A stretch of DNA of 64,000 nucleotides from Casp-actino8 sp001510335 (GTDB taxonomy: Bacteria; Actinomycetota; Acidimicrobiia; Acidimicrobiales; Ilumatobacteraceae), in the NCBI GenBank assembly GCA_027729635.1, contig JAQCEM010000006.1:12120-76119 (forward strand), written 5' to 3'. Of the stretch, positions 16,912 through 26,156 are shown piece by piece. The notes beneath the pieces are model-generated. The model was not told the origin of the DNA and made no database searches. It was given only the letters and a program-made list of their open reading frames with translations. Each line of letters opens with the position of its first letter. Position 1 is the stretch's first letter. Made by a program: the position numbers and the translations under genes.

Positions 16912-17661
16912 GTGATCTCAGCCATGAAAGCACAAGGCGCCGGGAAAGCCCAGACGCGTGCTCGAACGACGCTTGCCCCCGTCGCTCGACGATTGTGGTC
17001 AATCAAAATTTCTGGTCTTGACCGTCTACCCGAATCTGGTCCAGCAATTCTCTGTCCCAATCATGTGAGTTTTCTTGATTCTGCCTTTTTGATGTTGGTC
17101 GTCCAACGCAATATTTCTTTCGTCGGCAAAGCCGAATACATGGATTCGTGGAAGACCAAAATTCTTTTTCCGATGATGGGCATGATCCCTATTGATCGCT
17201 CGGGCGGTGAGAAAAGCCAAGCGGCTCTTGACGCAGCAGAAGGCGTTTTGGCTCGCGGCGAGCTTTTCGGCATGTTCCCTGAAGGAACACGAAGCCGCGA
17301 TGGGAGCTTGTACAAAGGTCGCACTGGCGCCGCTCGATTGGCTACGAAAATTGGGTGCCCGATATTTCCAGTTGGCATCGTCGGCACCAACGACATTCAA
17401 CCACCCAACGCCAAAGTGCCTAAACTCTTCCGTTCGTGCACTATCACGATTGGGCGTCCAATACGACCCGAACGATACACATCGTCAACCGATCCGCATA
17501 TGGCCTGGCGGTCAATGATTGATGAAGTCATGTTTGAAGTTCAATCAATGACCGGTCAGGTTTATAAGAACGTTTACGCCGGAAAAACTGCCGATTCTGA
17601 ACCCATAACGACCGCAAAAGTTGGCCACGTTCAAGATCAGCAGACCGTTTCAAGTTCCTAA
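16912..17661 (+). CDS. plsC: 1-acylglycerol-3-phosphate acyltransferase (PlsC family)
   Basis: Acylates lysophosphatidic acid in membrane phospholipid synthesis. The two family motifs are clear: NHVSFLD (NHx4D) at about residues 50-56 and FPEGTRSRDG near residue 122, with IPIDRSGG between them. Length is 249 aa. The start may be GTG 16912 or ATG 16924; both have purine-rich sequence upstream. The 92 bases before it contain a short repeat of GAACGACAG and no obvious promoter. It precedes thrS and the PI/PIM genes, all with membrane-lipid relevance apart from thrS. Confidence 0.92.
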   Translation: MISAMKAQGAGKAQTRARTTLAPVARRLWSIKISGLDRLPESGPAILCPNHVSFLDSAFLMLVVQRNISFVGKAEYMDSWKTKILFPMMGMIPIDRSGGEKSQAALDAAEGVLARGELFGMFPEGTRSRDGSLYKGRTGAARLATKIGCPIFPVGIVGTNDIQPPNAKVPKLFRSCTITIGRPIRPERYTSSTDPHMAWRSMIDEVMFEVQSMTGQVYKNVYAGKTADSEPITTAKVGHVQDQQTVSSS

Positions 17662-17721
17662 CTCGCTTTCTCACCAAAAATCCCACGGTGACCCTTGGGC
17701 ATTGCCCGTAAACTGTTAACA

Positions 17722-19689
17722 ATGGCCCAGATATCAATCACCCTCCCTGACGGATCCCAGCGCGATATTGCCGATGATTCAACGGTGCTGACTTTGGCGA
17801 CCTCAATCAGTCGCAACTTAGGCAAAGCAGCTATTGCTGGTGTGGTTAATGGTCAGCAAGTTGACCTTTCGCAGTCGTTAACTCAGGGCGACTTGGTTGA
17901 GATCATCACGGTTGATTCTGACTGGGGCCGTCATGTGTTGCGTCACTCGACGGCCCATGTCATGGCCCAGGCAGTCTTGAATTTGTATCCAGGTGCGAAG
18001 TACACCATCGGCCCGGCAATAGAAAATGGCTTTTACTACGACTTCGATTTAGGGGGCCGTGTTTTCACTGAAGATAATCTGTCCAACGTCGAAGCAGAAA
18101 TGCGAAAGGTCATCACTGCGAATCAACCGTTCGTACGCGCCGAGATTTCGGTTGCTGAAGCTCTTTCATTATTTAGAGAGCAACCGTACAAATGCGAAAT
18201 CATCGAACGAGTGAACGGGGGATCAGCCGATGGAACTGATAGCGCCGAAGTTGGTGGCTCGGGAGACTCCGTCAGCATTTATCGCAATACCGACGAGTTC
18301 GTTGATCTCTGTCTCGGACCGCACGTTCCAAGCACTGGTCGACTTGGACACTTCAAGTTGCAAAAGGTTTCGTCGGCGTATTGGCGCGGTAACGAAAAAG
18401 GACCAGTCCTGCAACGTATTTATGGAACTGCGTGGGAGAGTAAATCTGCGCTCGAAGAACACTTGCATCGCCTTGAAGAGGCCGAACGTCGCGACCACCG
18501 TCGCTTAGCAGTCGAACTTGACCTGTTGTCGTTTCCAACTGAACTCGGCGGGGGACTCGCGGTTTGGCATCCCAAAGGGGCCATTGTGCGCAAATTGATG
18601 GAGGACTACAGCCGCGCTCGTCACCAAAGTGGCGGCTATCAATTTGTCTTTACTCCGCACCTATCAAACGCCACGCTTTTCCAGACTTCTGGCCACCTTG
18701 ATTTCTACGCCGATGGTATGTATCCGCCCATGGAAATGGATAACGGCACTTATTATCCCAAGCCCATGAACTGCCCGATGCATTGCCTGATCTTCCGTGG
18801 ACGTCAGCGCAGTTATCGCGAACTTCCTCTGCGACTTTTCGAACTCGGAACTGTTTATCGCTATGAACGCGCCGGGACTTTGCATGGGCTCATGCGAATT
18901 CGTGGTTTCACTCAAGATGACAGCCACATTTTCTGCACCCGAGAGCAACTACAAGATGAAATCATCTCGCTGCTTGATTTCGTGATGAGCGTTCTGAAGG
19001 CTTTCGGGTTTGAAGATTTTTCATTCCACCTGTCAACTAAAGATCCCGAGAAGTACGTGGGTTCCGACGAGATTTGGGAGTCAGCGACCAATGCATTGTC
19101 GACTGCGCTCGAAACTCATGGAGTCGAATACAGCGTCAAAGAGGGCGACGCAGCTTTTTACGGACCGAAGATTGATATCCATATTCGCGATGCCATTGGT
19201 CGCACCTGGCAACTATCGACTATCCAATGCGATTTCAACCTTCCCGATCGCTTTGATCTTGAGTACGTTGCGACCGACGGATCCCGTCAACGTCCGATCA
19301 TGTTGCACCGAGCACTCTTTGGTTCGGTCGAACGCTTCTTTGGAGTTCTCGTCGAGCACTACGCCGGAGCTTTCCCCACATGGTTGAGTCCGGTTCAAGT
19401 AAAAATCTTGCCCGTTGCAGAGGCCCACGAAACTTATGCTCAAGAAGTCGCCAAAAAATTATTGGCATCTGGTATTCGAGTAGAGATCGTTGAAGCAAAC
19501 GATCAACTAGGCAAACGAATTCGCACCGCAAAAATGGAGAAGACTCCTTATGTACTTGTGGTGGGCGATGACGATGTTGCTGCGACAACGGTGGGCGTCA
19601 ATGCCCGAGGACTTGAAGTTGAACGAGGCGTTGCCGTATCTGAATTCACTCGCCGCATCACCGAAGAGGTCAGTCACTCAGTAATTTGA
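17722..19689 (+). CDS. thrS: Threonyl-tRNA synthetase
   Basis: Charges tRNA-Thr. The 655-aa protein has an N-terminal TGS domain (about 1-65), the editing domain with RHSTAHVMAQ and the DLCLGPHVP motif, and the class II catalytic core with MNCPMHC, RYERAGTLHGLMRIRGFTQDD and LHRALFGSVERF. An anticodon-binding domain follows from about residue 555. ATG 17722 is preferred to TTG 17695. The preceding 60-base gap is too short for a T-box leader and none is visible. Its position ahead of the HIT and PI synthase genes matches Mycobacterium. Confidence 0.97.
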   Translation: MAQISITLPDGSQRDIADDSTVLTLATSISRNLGKAAIAGVVNGQQVDLSQSLTQGDLVEIITVDSDWGRHVLRHSTAHVMAQAVLNLYPGAKYTIGPAIENGFYYDFDLGGRVFTEDNLSNVEAEMRKVITANQPFVRAEISVAEALSLFREQPYKCEIIERVNGGSADGTDSAEVGGSGDSVSIYRNTDEFVDLCLGPHVPSTGRLGHFKLQKVSSAYWRGNEKGPVLQRIYGTAWESKSALEEHLHRLEEAERRDHRRLAVELDLLSFPTELGGGLAVWHPKGAIVRKLMEDYSRARHQSGGYQFVFTPHLSNATLFQTSGHLDFYADGMYPPMEMDNGTYYPKPMNCPMHCLIFRGRQRSYRELPLRLFELGTVYRYERAGTLHGLMRIRGFTQDDSHIFCTREQLQDEIISLLDFVMSVLKAFGFEDFSFHLSTKDPEKYVGSDEIWESATNALSTALETHGVEYSVKEGDAAFYGPKIDIHIRDAIGRTWQLSTIQCDFNLPDRFDLEYVATDGSRQRPIMLHRALFGSVERFFGVLVEHYAGAFPTWLSPVQVKILPVAEAHETYAQEVAKKLLASGIRVEIVEANDQLGKRIRTAKMEKTPYVLVVGDDDVAATTVGVNARGLEVERGVAVSEFTRRITEEVSHSVI

Positions 19690-19713
19690 GCGACTGTCGA
19701 CGAAGATTGGTGC

Positions 19714-20244
19714 ATGATGACGATTGACGCGTTATGGACTGGATGGCGTAGCCAGTACCTTTCGTCACTTCCGAATCCGTTTGAGGGTTCTCATTCATCT
19801 GGAAGCAGTATCTTCACGCAGATTCTTGAGTCAGGTCTGACCGATGAAGAAACGTACATCGTTCATCGAGGCGAGTATGTCTTCGCAATTCTCAATGCCT
19901 ATCCCTATGCGGTCGGTCACCTCATGGTTCTACCAATGCGTCAAATTGCCAATTTGGCCGATTTAACACCGCACGAAAGTTCTGAGTTGTGGTCAACCGT
20001 CACAGCGGCTCATGAAGTCTTAAAGAACGAGTACAACCCCCACGGGCTCAACGTCGGTATCAATCTTGGGCCCGCAGCAGGGGGCAGCGTCAGCGAGCAC
20101 CTGCATGTCCACATTGTTCCTCGTTGGCGTGGAGACGCTAATTTCATGACTTCTGTCGCAAATGCCAAGACAATTTCTGAACCTCTCAACGAAACCGCCG
20201 ACCGACTCCGCCGCGCGTGGACGAAGTATGGATCTTCGTCGTAA
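19714..20244 (+). CDS. HIT-family nucleotide hydrolase/phosphorylase
   Basis: A 176-aa histidine-triad protein related to the actinobacterial Ap4A phosphorylase group. The HIT motif is SEHLHVHIVPRW near residues 128-139, preceded by NVGINLGPAAGGSV. It also has YPYAVGHLMVLPMRQIANL, which marks the longer HIT proteins. It is 24 bases after thrS and belongs to the conserved thrS-HIT-pgsA neighbourhood. The substrate is probably a dinucleoside polyphosphate, by family. Confidence 0.88.
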   Translation: MMTIDALWTGWRSQYLSSLPNPFEGSHSSGSSIFTQILESGLTDEETYIVHRGEYVFAILNAYPYAVGHLMVLPMRQIANLADLTPHESSELWSTVTAAHEVLKNEYNPHGLNVGINLGPAAGGSVSEHLHVHIVPRWRGDANFMTSVANAKTISEPLNETADRLRRAWTKYGSSS

Positions 20245-20271
20245 AATTCCTCTCAACTATTGGAGATCAAG

Positions 20272-20772
20272 ATGCCTCAACAAAACTCAACAGACGCAAA
20301 CGAGATTCGCGATCAGTTGCCTACCGACCTCAACGTGTCTGAATTCGTCGGTGTTTACAAGTTTCCCGATAACAGTCGCCGTCGAATTCCTGGATACATC
20401 TACCTTGGACTTGGCGTCGCCATCATTGTGCTCGTGGTTGTCGTTGGCAGCGACGGACCCCTCATCAATTCGGGTGTGTTGACCGGAGGAGTGGTGCTTT
20501 CTCTATTCGGCCTGCTGTGTCTCACTTCCGGATGGCGAATGACGATTGACGAACAAGATGCTCTTTCGGCAGCGGGTGAGGCGGTCGGCTTTGCCGTTGG
20601 TCACGCTTCAGCACAGCAGGTGTGGCGCGGTTTTCGCAGTCGACCAACGTGGCGAGTTTTGTGCTATTCCAATGAAGATCCACCGATGCGACGCGGCTTG
20701 GTGCTGGTCGATGCGGTAGACGGCAAGGTTGTTGAACACTTGGCGCAAGAAAACCTCGAAGATTGGTCATAA
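20272..20772 (+). CDS. Small membrane protein of unknown function
   Basis: I do not recognise the family. The 166-aa protein has a hydrophilic N-terminus of about 40 residues, then two adjacent membrane spans (roughly 47-63 and 71-87), then a soluble C-terminal half rich in Arg and Trp (WRGFRSRPTWRVLCYSNEDPP). The ATG at 20272 is supported by TTGGAG just upstream. It sits between the HIT gene and the PI synthase gene, so it may be linked to membrane-lipid work, but that is inference from position only. Confidence 0.75.
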   Translation: MPQQNSTDANEIRDQLPTDLNVSEFVGVYKFPDNSRRRIPGYIYLGLGVAIIVLVVVVGSDGPLINSGVLTGGVVLSLFGLLCLTSGWRMTIDEQDALSAAGEAVGFAVGHASAQQVWRGFRSRPTWRVLCYSNEDPPMRRGLVLVDAVDGKVVEHLAQENLEDWS

Positions 20773-20842
20773 TCACTCACTTTGACCGAGCAATTAGCGG
20801 CGTATGCCATCCCTGAGTCTCTATCTTTCGTAGACTAATGAA

Positions 20843-21529
20843 ATGTTTGACGGTCACTTTCGAAAATCAGTTGATCGAGCGGTCAAACCTCTCGGAGATA
20901 CATTACGTCGAACAAAAATCACTCCCGACCAATTGACGATTGCGGGAATGCTGATTGCTTGTGGAGCCGCTATCGCTATCGGAGCTGGCTATCTGTCGCT
21001 TGGGTTGTTGCTCGTCATCCTCGCAGCCTTACCCGATCTTCTTGATGGAGCGCTTGCCAAAGCCTCCAATACCTCCAGTCAGCGTGGAGCCTTTTTCGAC
21101 TCAGTTGTAGACCGTGTGACTGATGCTCTTTTGTTTGGCGGTGTGGCGTGGTACTTCGCTTCCAACGAATCACCCCATCTCGCAATTTTGCCGTTTGCAG
21201 TTTCTGGAATGAGTTCAGTCATTTCTTACGAACGCGCGAAGGCAGAATCACTCGGACTGTCAGCCAAAGGGGGCTTGATGGAACGTGCCGAACGCATTAT
21301 CTGCTTATGTCTTGGTTTGTTGTTCCCACCCTTGTTGGTTCCGATCATGTGGGTCATGTTGATCCTGACGACGGTCACGGCAGTTCAGCGATTTATCAAA
21401 GTTTGGCAACAAGCCGCAGTCGCTCCAATCACCGCCGCTCGAATTGAATCGCGACGTACGCGTCGCCAGAGTCGACGTTCGGCCATCGCGTCACGCCGCC
21501 CCAGTCCGTCTTCACGTCGTTCGTCCTAG
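20843..21529 (+). CDS. pgsA: CDP-alcohol phosphatidyltransferase, probable phosphatidylinositol(-phosphate) synthase
   Basis: Integral membrane enzyme joining CDP-diacylglycerol to inositol (phosphate), the first step toward PIMs. The motif D-x2-D-G-x2-A-x-x8-G-x3-D-x3-D is present around residues 65-90 (DLLDGALAK ... GAFFDSVVD), but the usual AR is AK. Several membrane helices are visible. The last 35 residues are a very basic Arg/Ser tail (SRRTRRQSRR...). Assignment to PI rather than PG synthesis rests on its position between the HIT gene and the PIM acyltransferase. Confidence 0.82.
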   Translation: MFDGHFRKSVDRAVKPLGDTLRRTKITPDQLTIAGMLIACGAAIAIGAGYLSLGLLLVILAALPDLLDGALAKASNTSSQRGAFFDSVVDRVTDALLFGGVAWYFASNESPHLAILPFAVSGMSSVISYERAKAESLGLSAKGGLMERAERIICLCLGLLFPPLLVPIMWVMLILTTVTAVQRFIKVWQQAAVAPITAARIESRRTRRQSRRSAIASRRPSPSSRRSS

Positions 21530-21549
21530 CTCACACGCATCTTCTGCAC

Positions 21550-22512
21550 ATGGCTTCCTCAGCCCGTCAAGAAATTAGTGACACGCTCGTCGTGGGTAGT
21601 TACAAACTTGGTTCATTGTTGTCTAAAGGCGTGCCAGGGTTTCTGTCTGGGACGATAGGTTCACTGGTTGGTCTGCCGGCGTCACTTGGAATGCGCGATA
21701 AGCGCAAGATGGTTGAAAGGCATATGCGACGCGTTCGACCTCTCGCATCAAGTATTGAAATACGTCGCCTCACACAGCAGGTTTTTGACAGTTATGCCCG
21801 TTACTACCTAGAAAGTTTTCGTTTACCGACATTGACTAGTGCGCAAGTAGCCGCCTCATTCACGGTTGAGGGTTACCACGAAAATATGTTGCCAGCGCTT
21901 GACCGTGGCAAGGGTGTCATTCTGGCACTCCCACATTTAGGCGGCTGGGAGTGGGCCGGACGCTGGGCCGCCGATCTCGGTCACAAGATGACAGTCGTGG
22001 TCGAACCGATTCAGCCGCCGGAACTCTTTGAATGGTTTGCCGACCTTCGTCGTAAATTTGGCATGACTGTCATTTCCCTTGGACCCGACGCTGGTCCAGC
22101 AGTGCTGAAGTCATTACGCAATAATGAGGTTCTGTGCTTGCTAAGCGATCGAGACATTACGGGCGGCGGTATTGAGGTTGAATTTTTCGGCGAGCGCACT
22201 AAGTTACCGGCCGGACCCGCGACCTTGGCTCTACGTACTGGTGCGGCTTTGCTACCGACCGCGGCGTATTTCACTAATCGGGGAGTCGGACACCATGGTG
22301 TGATAGGGGCGCCCATGAATTGTGATCGCCACGGCAAACTTCGTGAGGATGTCCAGCGTATTACTCAGAAATTGGCCTGCGAGCTTGAAACTTTGATTCG
22401 TCGGGCGCCTGAACAGTGGCACCTCCTTCAACCGAATTGGCCAAGTGATCCTGGATACGGCGAAGATCACGAAGGTAGTCATGATCGGTCAAGCTCACAA
22501 GATCCGACTTGA
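21550..22512 (+). CDS. patA: Lysophospholipid/PIM acyltransferase (HtrB/PatA family)
   Basis: A 320-aa LpxL/HtrB-like acyltransferase. In actinobacteria with this gene order it acylates the mannose of phosphatidylinositol mannoside at the inner face of the membrane. The catalytic H-x4-E motif is LPHLGGWEWAG near residues 136-146, followed by LSDRDITGGGIEVEFFG and LPAGPATLALRTGA. It lies 20 bases after pgsA. Its normal neighbour pimA is displaced about 5.8 kb downstream by the export cassette. Confidence 0.88.
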   Translation: MASSARQEISDTLVVGSYKLGSLLSKGVPGFLSGTIGSLVGLPASLGMRDKRKMVERHMRRVRPLASSIEIRRLTQQVFDSYARYYLESFRLPTLTSAQVAASFTVEGYHENMLPALDRGKGVILALPHLGGWEWAGRWAADLGHKMTVVVEPIQPPELFEWFADLRRKFGMTVISLGPDAGPAVLKSLRNNEVLCLLSDRDITGGGIEVEFFGERTKLPAGPATLALRTGAALLPTAAYFTNRGVGHHGVIGAPMNCDRHGKLREDVQRITQKLACELETLIRRAPEQWHLLQPNWPSDPGYGEDHEGSHDRSSSQDPT

Positions 22513-22542
22513 CCTGAACTGTAAGTAGTCAGTGACAGAGAG

Positions 22543-22560
22543 TTGACTGAACAAGTCATC
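22543..22560 (+). promoter_or_regulatory. TTGACT element and inverted repeat upstream of the export cassette
   Basis: TTGACT (22543-22548) resembles a -35 box and overlaps a TGACT-5-AGTCA inverted repeat (22544-22558) 34 bases before the lipoprotein ATG. No convincing -10 box sits at the right distance. It could be an operator, or chance. Confidence 0.22.
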
Positions 22561-22591
22561 AATTCTGTGCCTGGGGTCGTAGTCTTTCCAC

Positions 22592-23266
22592 ATGAAGTTG
22601 AACGGGGGTTCTTCAGTCCTTACCGGATTAGGCATTTCAATCCTTTTACTGTCCGCTTGTGGTTCGGCTGGCCAAACCACAACTCTGGTTCGTGATGTTG
22701 ATGCCATTCAGGTCATGACTCCCGAAGAAGTCATCGCTATGCGCTCTACTTTGGTTCCAGCGATTCAATCATCGGTCGACGAGGTTGACAGTTCATTGGC
22801 TGCGGGGGAGACGACTTCTGACACGATTCCTCTCAATCAAGACAACCGTCCGCCAGAACTAAAACTGTTTGATGCGTACGCTGAATTTTCAGGATGTATC
22901 AAAGATGCAGGGCAAACGATTCGTGGAGATTTGGCAGACCCGAATAACCCCGCCTACCAAGACCCCGCATATCTAGAAGTCATTCAAAAATGCGCTGCTC
23001 GTAGCGACATCATCAATGTTCTTCGAGAAGTTGGCACCACCCGAGCCAGTCTCAAGCCAGACGAAATCAAAACTCGTAACGAGGGCTTTGTCGCTCTTTC
23101 TGACTGCCTGAAGAAGAAGGGTTGGAAAATCGAAACGTCAATCGACTCTTCCGGTCTGATTAATCCAACACAGTTTCAAAGTGCAGACGGCGATTTGAAC
23201 CAGCGTGATTTAGATCAATGCCTCACTGAGACCGGCATCAACGACGCCATTGAAAACGGAGCCTAA
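22592..23266 (+). CDS. Secreted lipoprotein with patterned cysteines, first gene of export cassette
   Basis: Family not recognised. A signal peptide with lipobox LSAC puts the lipid-bearing Cys at residue 23, so the 224-aa protein should be anchored on the outside of the membrane. The mature part carries four further cysteines in two pairs: SGCIKDAG and QKCAARSD, then SDCLKKKGW and DQCLTETG. The two halves look like diverged repeats, each possibly closed by a disulfide. Its stop abuts the adaptor ATG with no gap, so it is probably translated together with, and works with, the ABC exporter. Confidence 0.85.
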   Translation: MKLNGGSSVLTGLGISILLLSACGSAGQTTTLVRDVDAIQVMTPEEVIAMRSTLVPAIQSSVDEVDSSLAAGETTSDTIPLNQDNRPPELKLFDAYAEFSGCIKDAGQTIRGDLADPNNPAYQDPAYLEVIQKCAARSDIINVLREVGTTRASLKPDEIKTRNEGFVALSDCLKKKGWKIETSIDSSGLINPTQFQSADGDLNQRDLDQCLTETGINDAIENGA

Positions 23267-25408
23267 ATGTCCAATGTCAAAAAGATCTCACTAGTCGTCG
23301 GTCTCGTGGCCATCGTCGGGGTTGCAGTATTCATCGGTCGGCAGTCCGGTGGAACATCCACCAACAATGCATTGCTGATCACTCCGCGTGCTGTTGAACG
23401 GCGCGATCTGTCCGATGTTCTCACTGTGACCGGAGAAGTACGTCGCAATGAAACCAAGAAGATCAACTCAGCAGTGGACGGCAAAGTCAGTCAGATCAAT
23501 GTTGAAGACGGCGACACCGTTGAAATCGGTGACGGGGTGTTTGCACTAGACGGACGAACAGCTGTCGCTGTTCCTGGAGATTTTTCGTTTTATCGTGAGC
23601 TCAACGTTGGCAGTGTCGGACCAGATGTTCTTCAACTTGAAACAATTCTCAATAATGACGGCTACGCGATTCGGTCCGTAGACACACTGTTTACGGAAGA
23701 AACTCGTACTGCTTTGGCCAAATGGCAATTTGATCGTGGCTACAGCGGTTCAAGTAACGAAAACGATGAGACCATCACCGTTTCGCTGGCTCCCAACAGT
23801 GCCGCCTACTCGGTGGGTCGATCTAATACTGCCGCCTTTATCGTCACCCCATCAGTGCCGACCTCAAGCGGTTCCAGTTTGCGTTCGACAGTACAAAAGC
23901 CAACCTTGAATATCTCGGTTGACAACGAGTCGGTGATTGAAGGTGGATCAGTCACATTCACTATTACTTCTGACGTTGCTCCTACCTCAGACTTAACGAT
24001 CGCGTTAAATACCGGCGGCAGTGCCACACCAGGCGACGATCCGGCCAACGATGACGATTACGACCGAATTTTGGGAAGTGTAATGATTCGAGCAGGAGAA
24101 CTTTCAACATCGTTTACGTCAAAGATTTTCGTAGACAATACGATTGAAGATGAAGAAGACATCACGGTCGCGATGACCACTCAATTTGGTAACGACCCAA
24201 CATATGCACTTGGAAATACAAACCAATTGCGAGTAGTGATTCCGGCGAATGGATCAGAACTTCGTCCACTTCTGACAGTGAAGGCCAGCAGTGAGACGAT
24301 TAACGAAGGTTCAACTGTGACTTTCACGGTTCGCACTTCGGTTAAGTCAAATCGCGACATTAAGTTCAATGTGACGTTGTCGGGCAGTGCGAGTCAAGAC
24401 GTTGACTTCTTGACGCCGAACACCGACACCTACAGCATCAATGCCGGCGCATATAGCGTTGACGTACCAATTCAAATTCGGCGCGACGACACTGTTGAAT
24501 CCGATGAGAACTTGACATTTACCGTCACTTCAGATCTGCCACCAGAAGGCAAAACAGAGCGCTACTACCTCGGTGATGTCGTGAGTGCTCGAGTCATCAT
24601 CGAGAGCGGAGATTTACCTGAATTGACTCTCATCGGGGGAGGAACAGTAGGCGAAGGTCGAACTGGTTCATTCCGCATTGTTGCTGATGCTCCAGTTACA
24701 GAGGACACTTCAGTCAACTATCAACTGTCTGGTACGGCGCAAAACGGAGCCGACTACAAAGCGCTCAGTGGAACAGTTATTTTGAAGGCTGGTTCAAGCA
24801 GCGTGACAGTTCCGATCAACGTGATCAACGATGACGTCGTATTCAAACCATCCGACATGCTCGTCGCTGACTGGCCAGCGCGTATCGGCAAGGTTGAGGT
24901 CGATGAAGGCGAGTTTGTCCTTCAGGGAAATGTTGTTCTCAGCCTGACTGAACCACAGTTCACAATCACAATGAAGGTCAGCCCAACCGATCGCGCTGAA
25001 CTCGTAGTTGGACAAGCTGTTTCAGTTAATCTCAGAGTTGGAGGTCAAATACTTCCTGGAACAATTTCTGAACTAGGCGATAGCGCAACTGTCGGCTCCG
25101 CCGGCCAAGAATTGTACGAAGGAACAATTACTGTTTCAGGTGAATTCAGTGCCGTTGACGGAGCGACGGTCTCAATTGACGTCACTCTTGACGAGGCTTT
25201 ACAAGTCCTCGCTGTCCCTGTTGCTGCTGTCCTGCGTTCTGCCGATGGCGATGAGGTGCGAATCGTCAATGACGCTGGCACCATCACCCGCATCAAAGTG
25301 ACAATCGGTTTGATCGATGGCGAATGGGTCGAGATCGAAGATGGCCTCAAGGGTGACGAACTTGTCGTCGTCGATATTGCTTCGGGCAATATCGCCTCAG
25401 CGGCATAA
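23267..25408 (+). CDS. Membrane-fusion-type adaptor with peptidoglycan-binding and Calx-beta-like domains
   Basis: A 713-aa HlyD/MacA-like protein for the ABC exporter encoded next. A single membrane anchor spans about 7-24. A first half-lipoyl-like segment covers about 50-105 (VTGEVRRNETKKI ... VEDGDTVEIGD), then a peptidoglycan-binding helix bundle about 112-158 (VGPDVLQLETILNNDGY). Three Calx-beta-like repeats follow, about 212-325, 334-446 and 450-522, each with an EG-x-(3-4)-(V/G)-(T/S)-F start and an acidic D-x-(V/I)-E-x-(D/E)-E end in the first two. The second half-lipoyl and beta-barrel region is about 530-645 and a membrane-proximal part ends the protein. The Calx-beta insert between the halves is unusual. 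It probably reaches through the wall. Confidence 0.85.
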   Translation: MSNVKKISLVVGLVAIVGVAVFIGRQSGGTSTNNALLITPRAVERRDLSDVLTVTGEVRRNETKKINSAVDGKVSQINVEDGDTVEIGDGVFALDGRTAVAVPGDFSFYRELNVGSVGPDVLQLETILNNDGYAIRSVDTLFTEETRTALAKWQFDRGYSGSSNENDETITVSLAPNSAAYSVGRSNTAAFIVTPSVPTSSGSSLRSTVQKPTLNISVDNESVIEGGSVTFTITSDVAPTSDLTIALNTGGSATPGDDPANDDDYDRILGSVMIRAGELSTSFTSKIFVDNTIEDEEDITVAMTTQFGNDPTYALGNTNQLRVVIPANGSELRPLLTVKASSETINEGSTVTFTVRTSVKSNRDIKFNVTLSGSASQDVDFLTPNTDTYSINAGAYSVDVPIQIRRDDTVESDENLTFTVTSDLPPEGKTERYYLGDVVSARVIIESGDLPELTLIGGGTVGEGRTGSFRIVADAPVTEDTSVNYQLSGTAQNGADYKALSGTVILKAGSSSVTVPINVINDDVVFKPSDMLVADWPARIGKVEVDEGEFVLQGNVVLSLTEPQFTITMKVSPTDRAELVVGQAVSVNLRVGGQILPGTISELGDSATVGSAGQELYEGTITVSGEFSAVDGATVSIDVTLDEALQVLAVPVAAVLRSADGDEVRIVNDAGTITRIKVTIGLIDGEWVEIEDGLKGDELVVVDIASGNIASAA

Positions 25409-25433
25409 GCAAGATTGACGAGACCCTTTTGCC

Positions 25434-26156
25434 ATGAACGCATCAACTTCAGCGGATTCGTCAAATCTTACGATCTTGATGGAACTGAGTCATGTATCTC
25501 GGGTGTACGGATCTGGAGAAGCCGCAGTATGGGCATTACGTGATGTTTCATTAGTCATCCGCGCCGGCGACTTCGTCTCGATTGTTGGTCCATCGGGTTC
25601 TGGAAAATCAACGATGCTCGGACTTCTCGGGTGTCTTGATGTTCCAACCGAAGGCACAATCACCGTTGGCGACGAGGAGGTGACACGACTCGCTGATGCC
25701 GCGCGAACCCGAGTTCGTGGAAAAAGTATCGGATTTGTTTTCCAGCAATTCCATTTAATCCCACACCTTGACGCCATCGGGAATGTTGAAACCGCTCTCT
25801 TGTATCGTTCGCTCAAACCTGCCGAGAGACGCGATCGTGCCATGGCCTCGCTTGAGCGCGTTGGTCTAGGGCGTCGCGCTGACCATCGACCTGTTCAACT
25901 GTCAGGTGGTGAACAACAGCGCGTTGCTCTTGCTCGGGCGCTCGTGACCGAACCAAAAATTCTTTTAGCCGATGAACCCACAGGTGCTCTTGATACCAAA
26001 AATGCCGCCAACGTGATGGAAATATTGTCGGGCCTTCGCTCTTCTGAGCGCGCAGTCGTCATCGTGACTCACGATCTAGACATTGCTAATTCGGCGGTAC
26101 GAAAAGTTTCCATGCTCGACGGCGGAATCGTCTCCGATGAGGTACTGCGCTCATGA
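25434..26156 (+). CDS. ABC transporter ATPase, MacB/LolD type
   Basis: Energises the permease encoded next. The 240-aa ATPase has a Walker A GPSGSGKST at residues 52-60, Q-loop VFQQFHLIPHL, signature LSGGEQQRVALARAL, Walker B ILLADEPTGALD and H-loop VTHD. These, with the short length, place it in the lipoprotein-release/MacB subgroup rather than in importers. Met16 (base 25479) is an alternative start closer to the family N-terminus. It overlaps the permease gene by 4 bases. Confidence 0.93.
   Translation: MNASTSADSSNLTILMELSHVSRVYGSGEAAVWALRDVSLVIRAGDFVSIVGPSGSGKSTMLGLLGCLDVPTEGTITVGDEEVTRLADAARTRVRGKSIGFVFQQFHLIPHLDAIGNVETALLYRSLKPAERRDRAMASLERVGLGRRADHRPVQLSGGEQQRVALARALVTEPKILLADEPTGALDTKNAANVMEILSGLRSSERAVVIVTHDLDIANSAVRKVSMLDGGIVSDEVLRS

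Noticed and set aside
17662..17721. T-box leader before thrS
   Set aside because: Only 60 bases separate plsC and thrS and no T-box sequence or terminator is visible.
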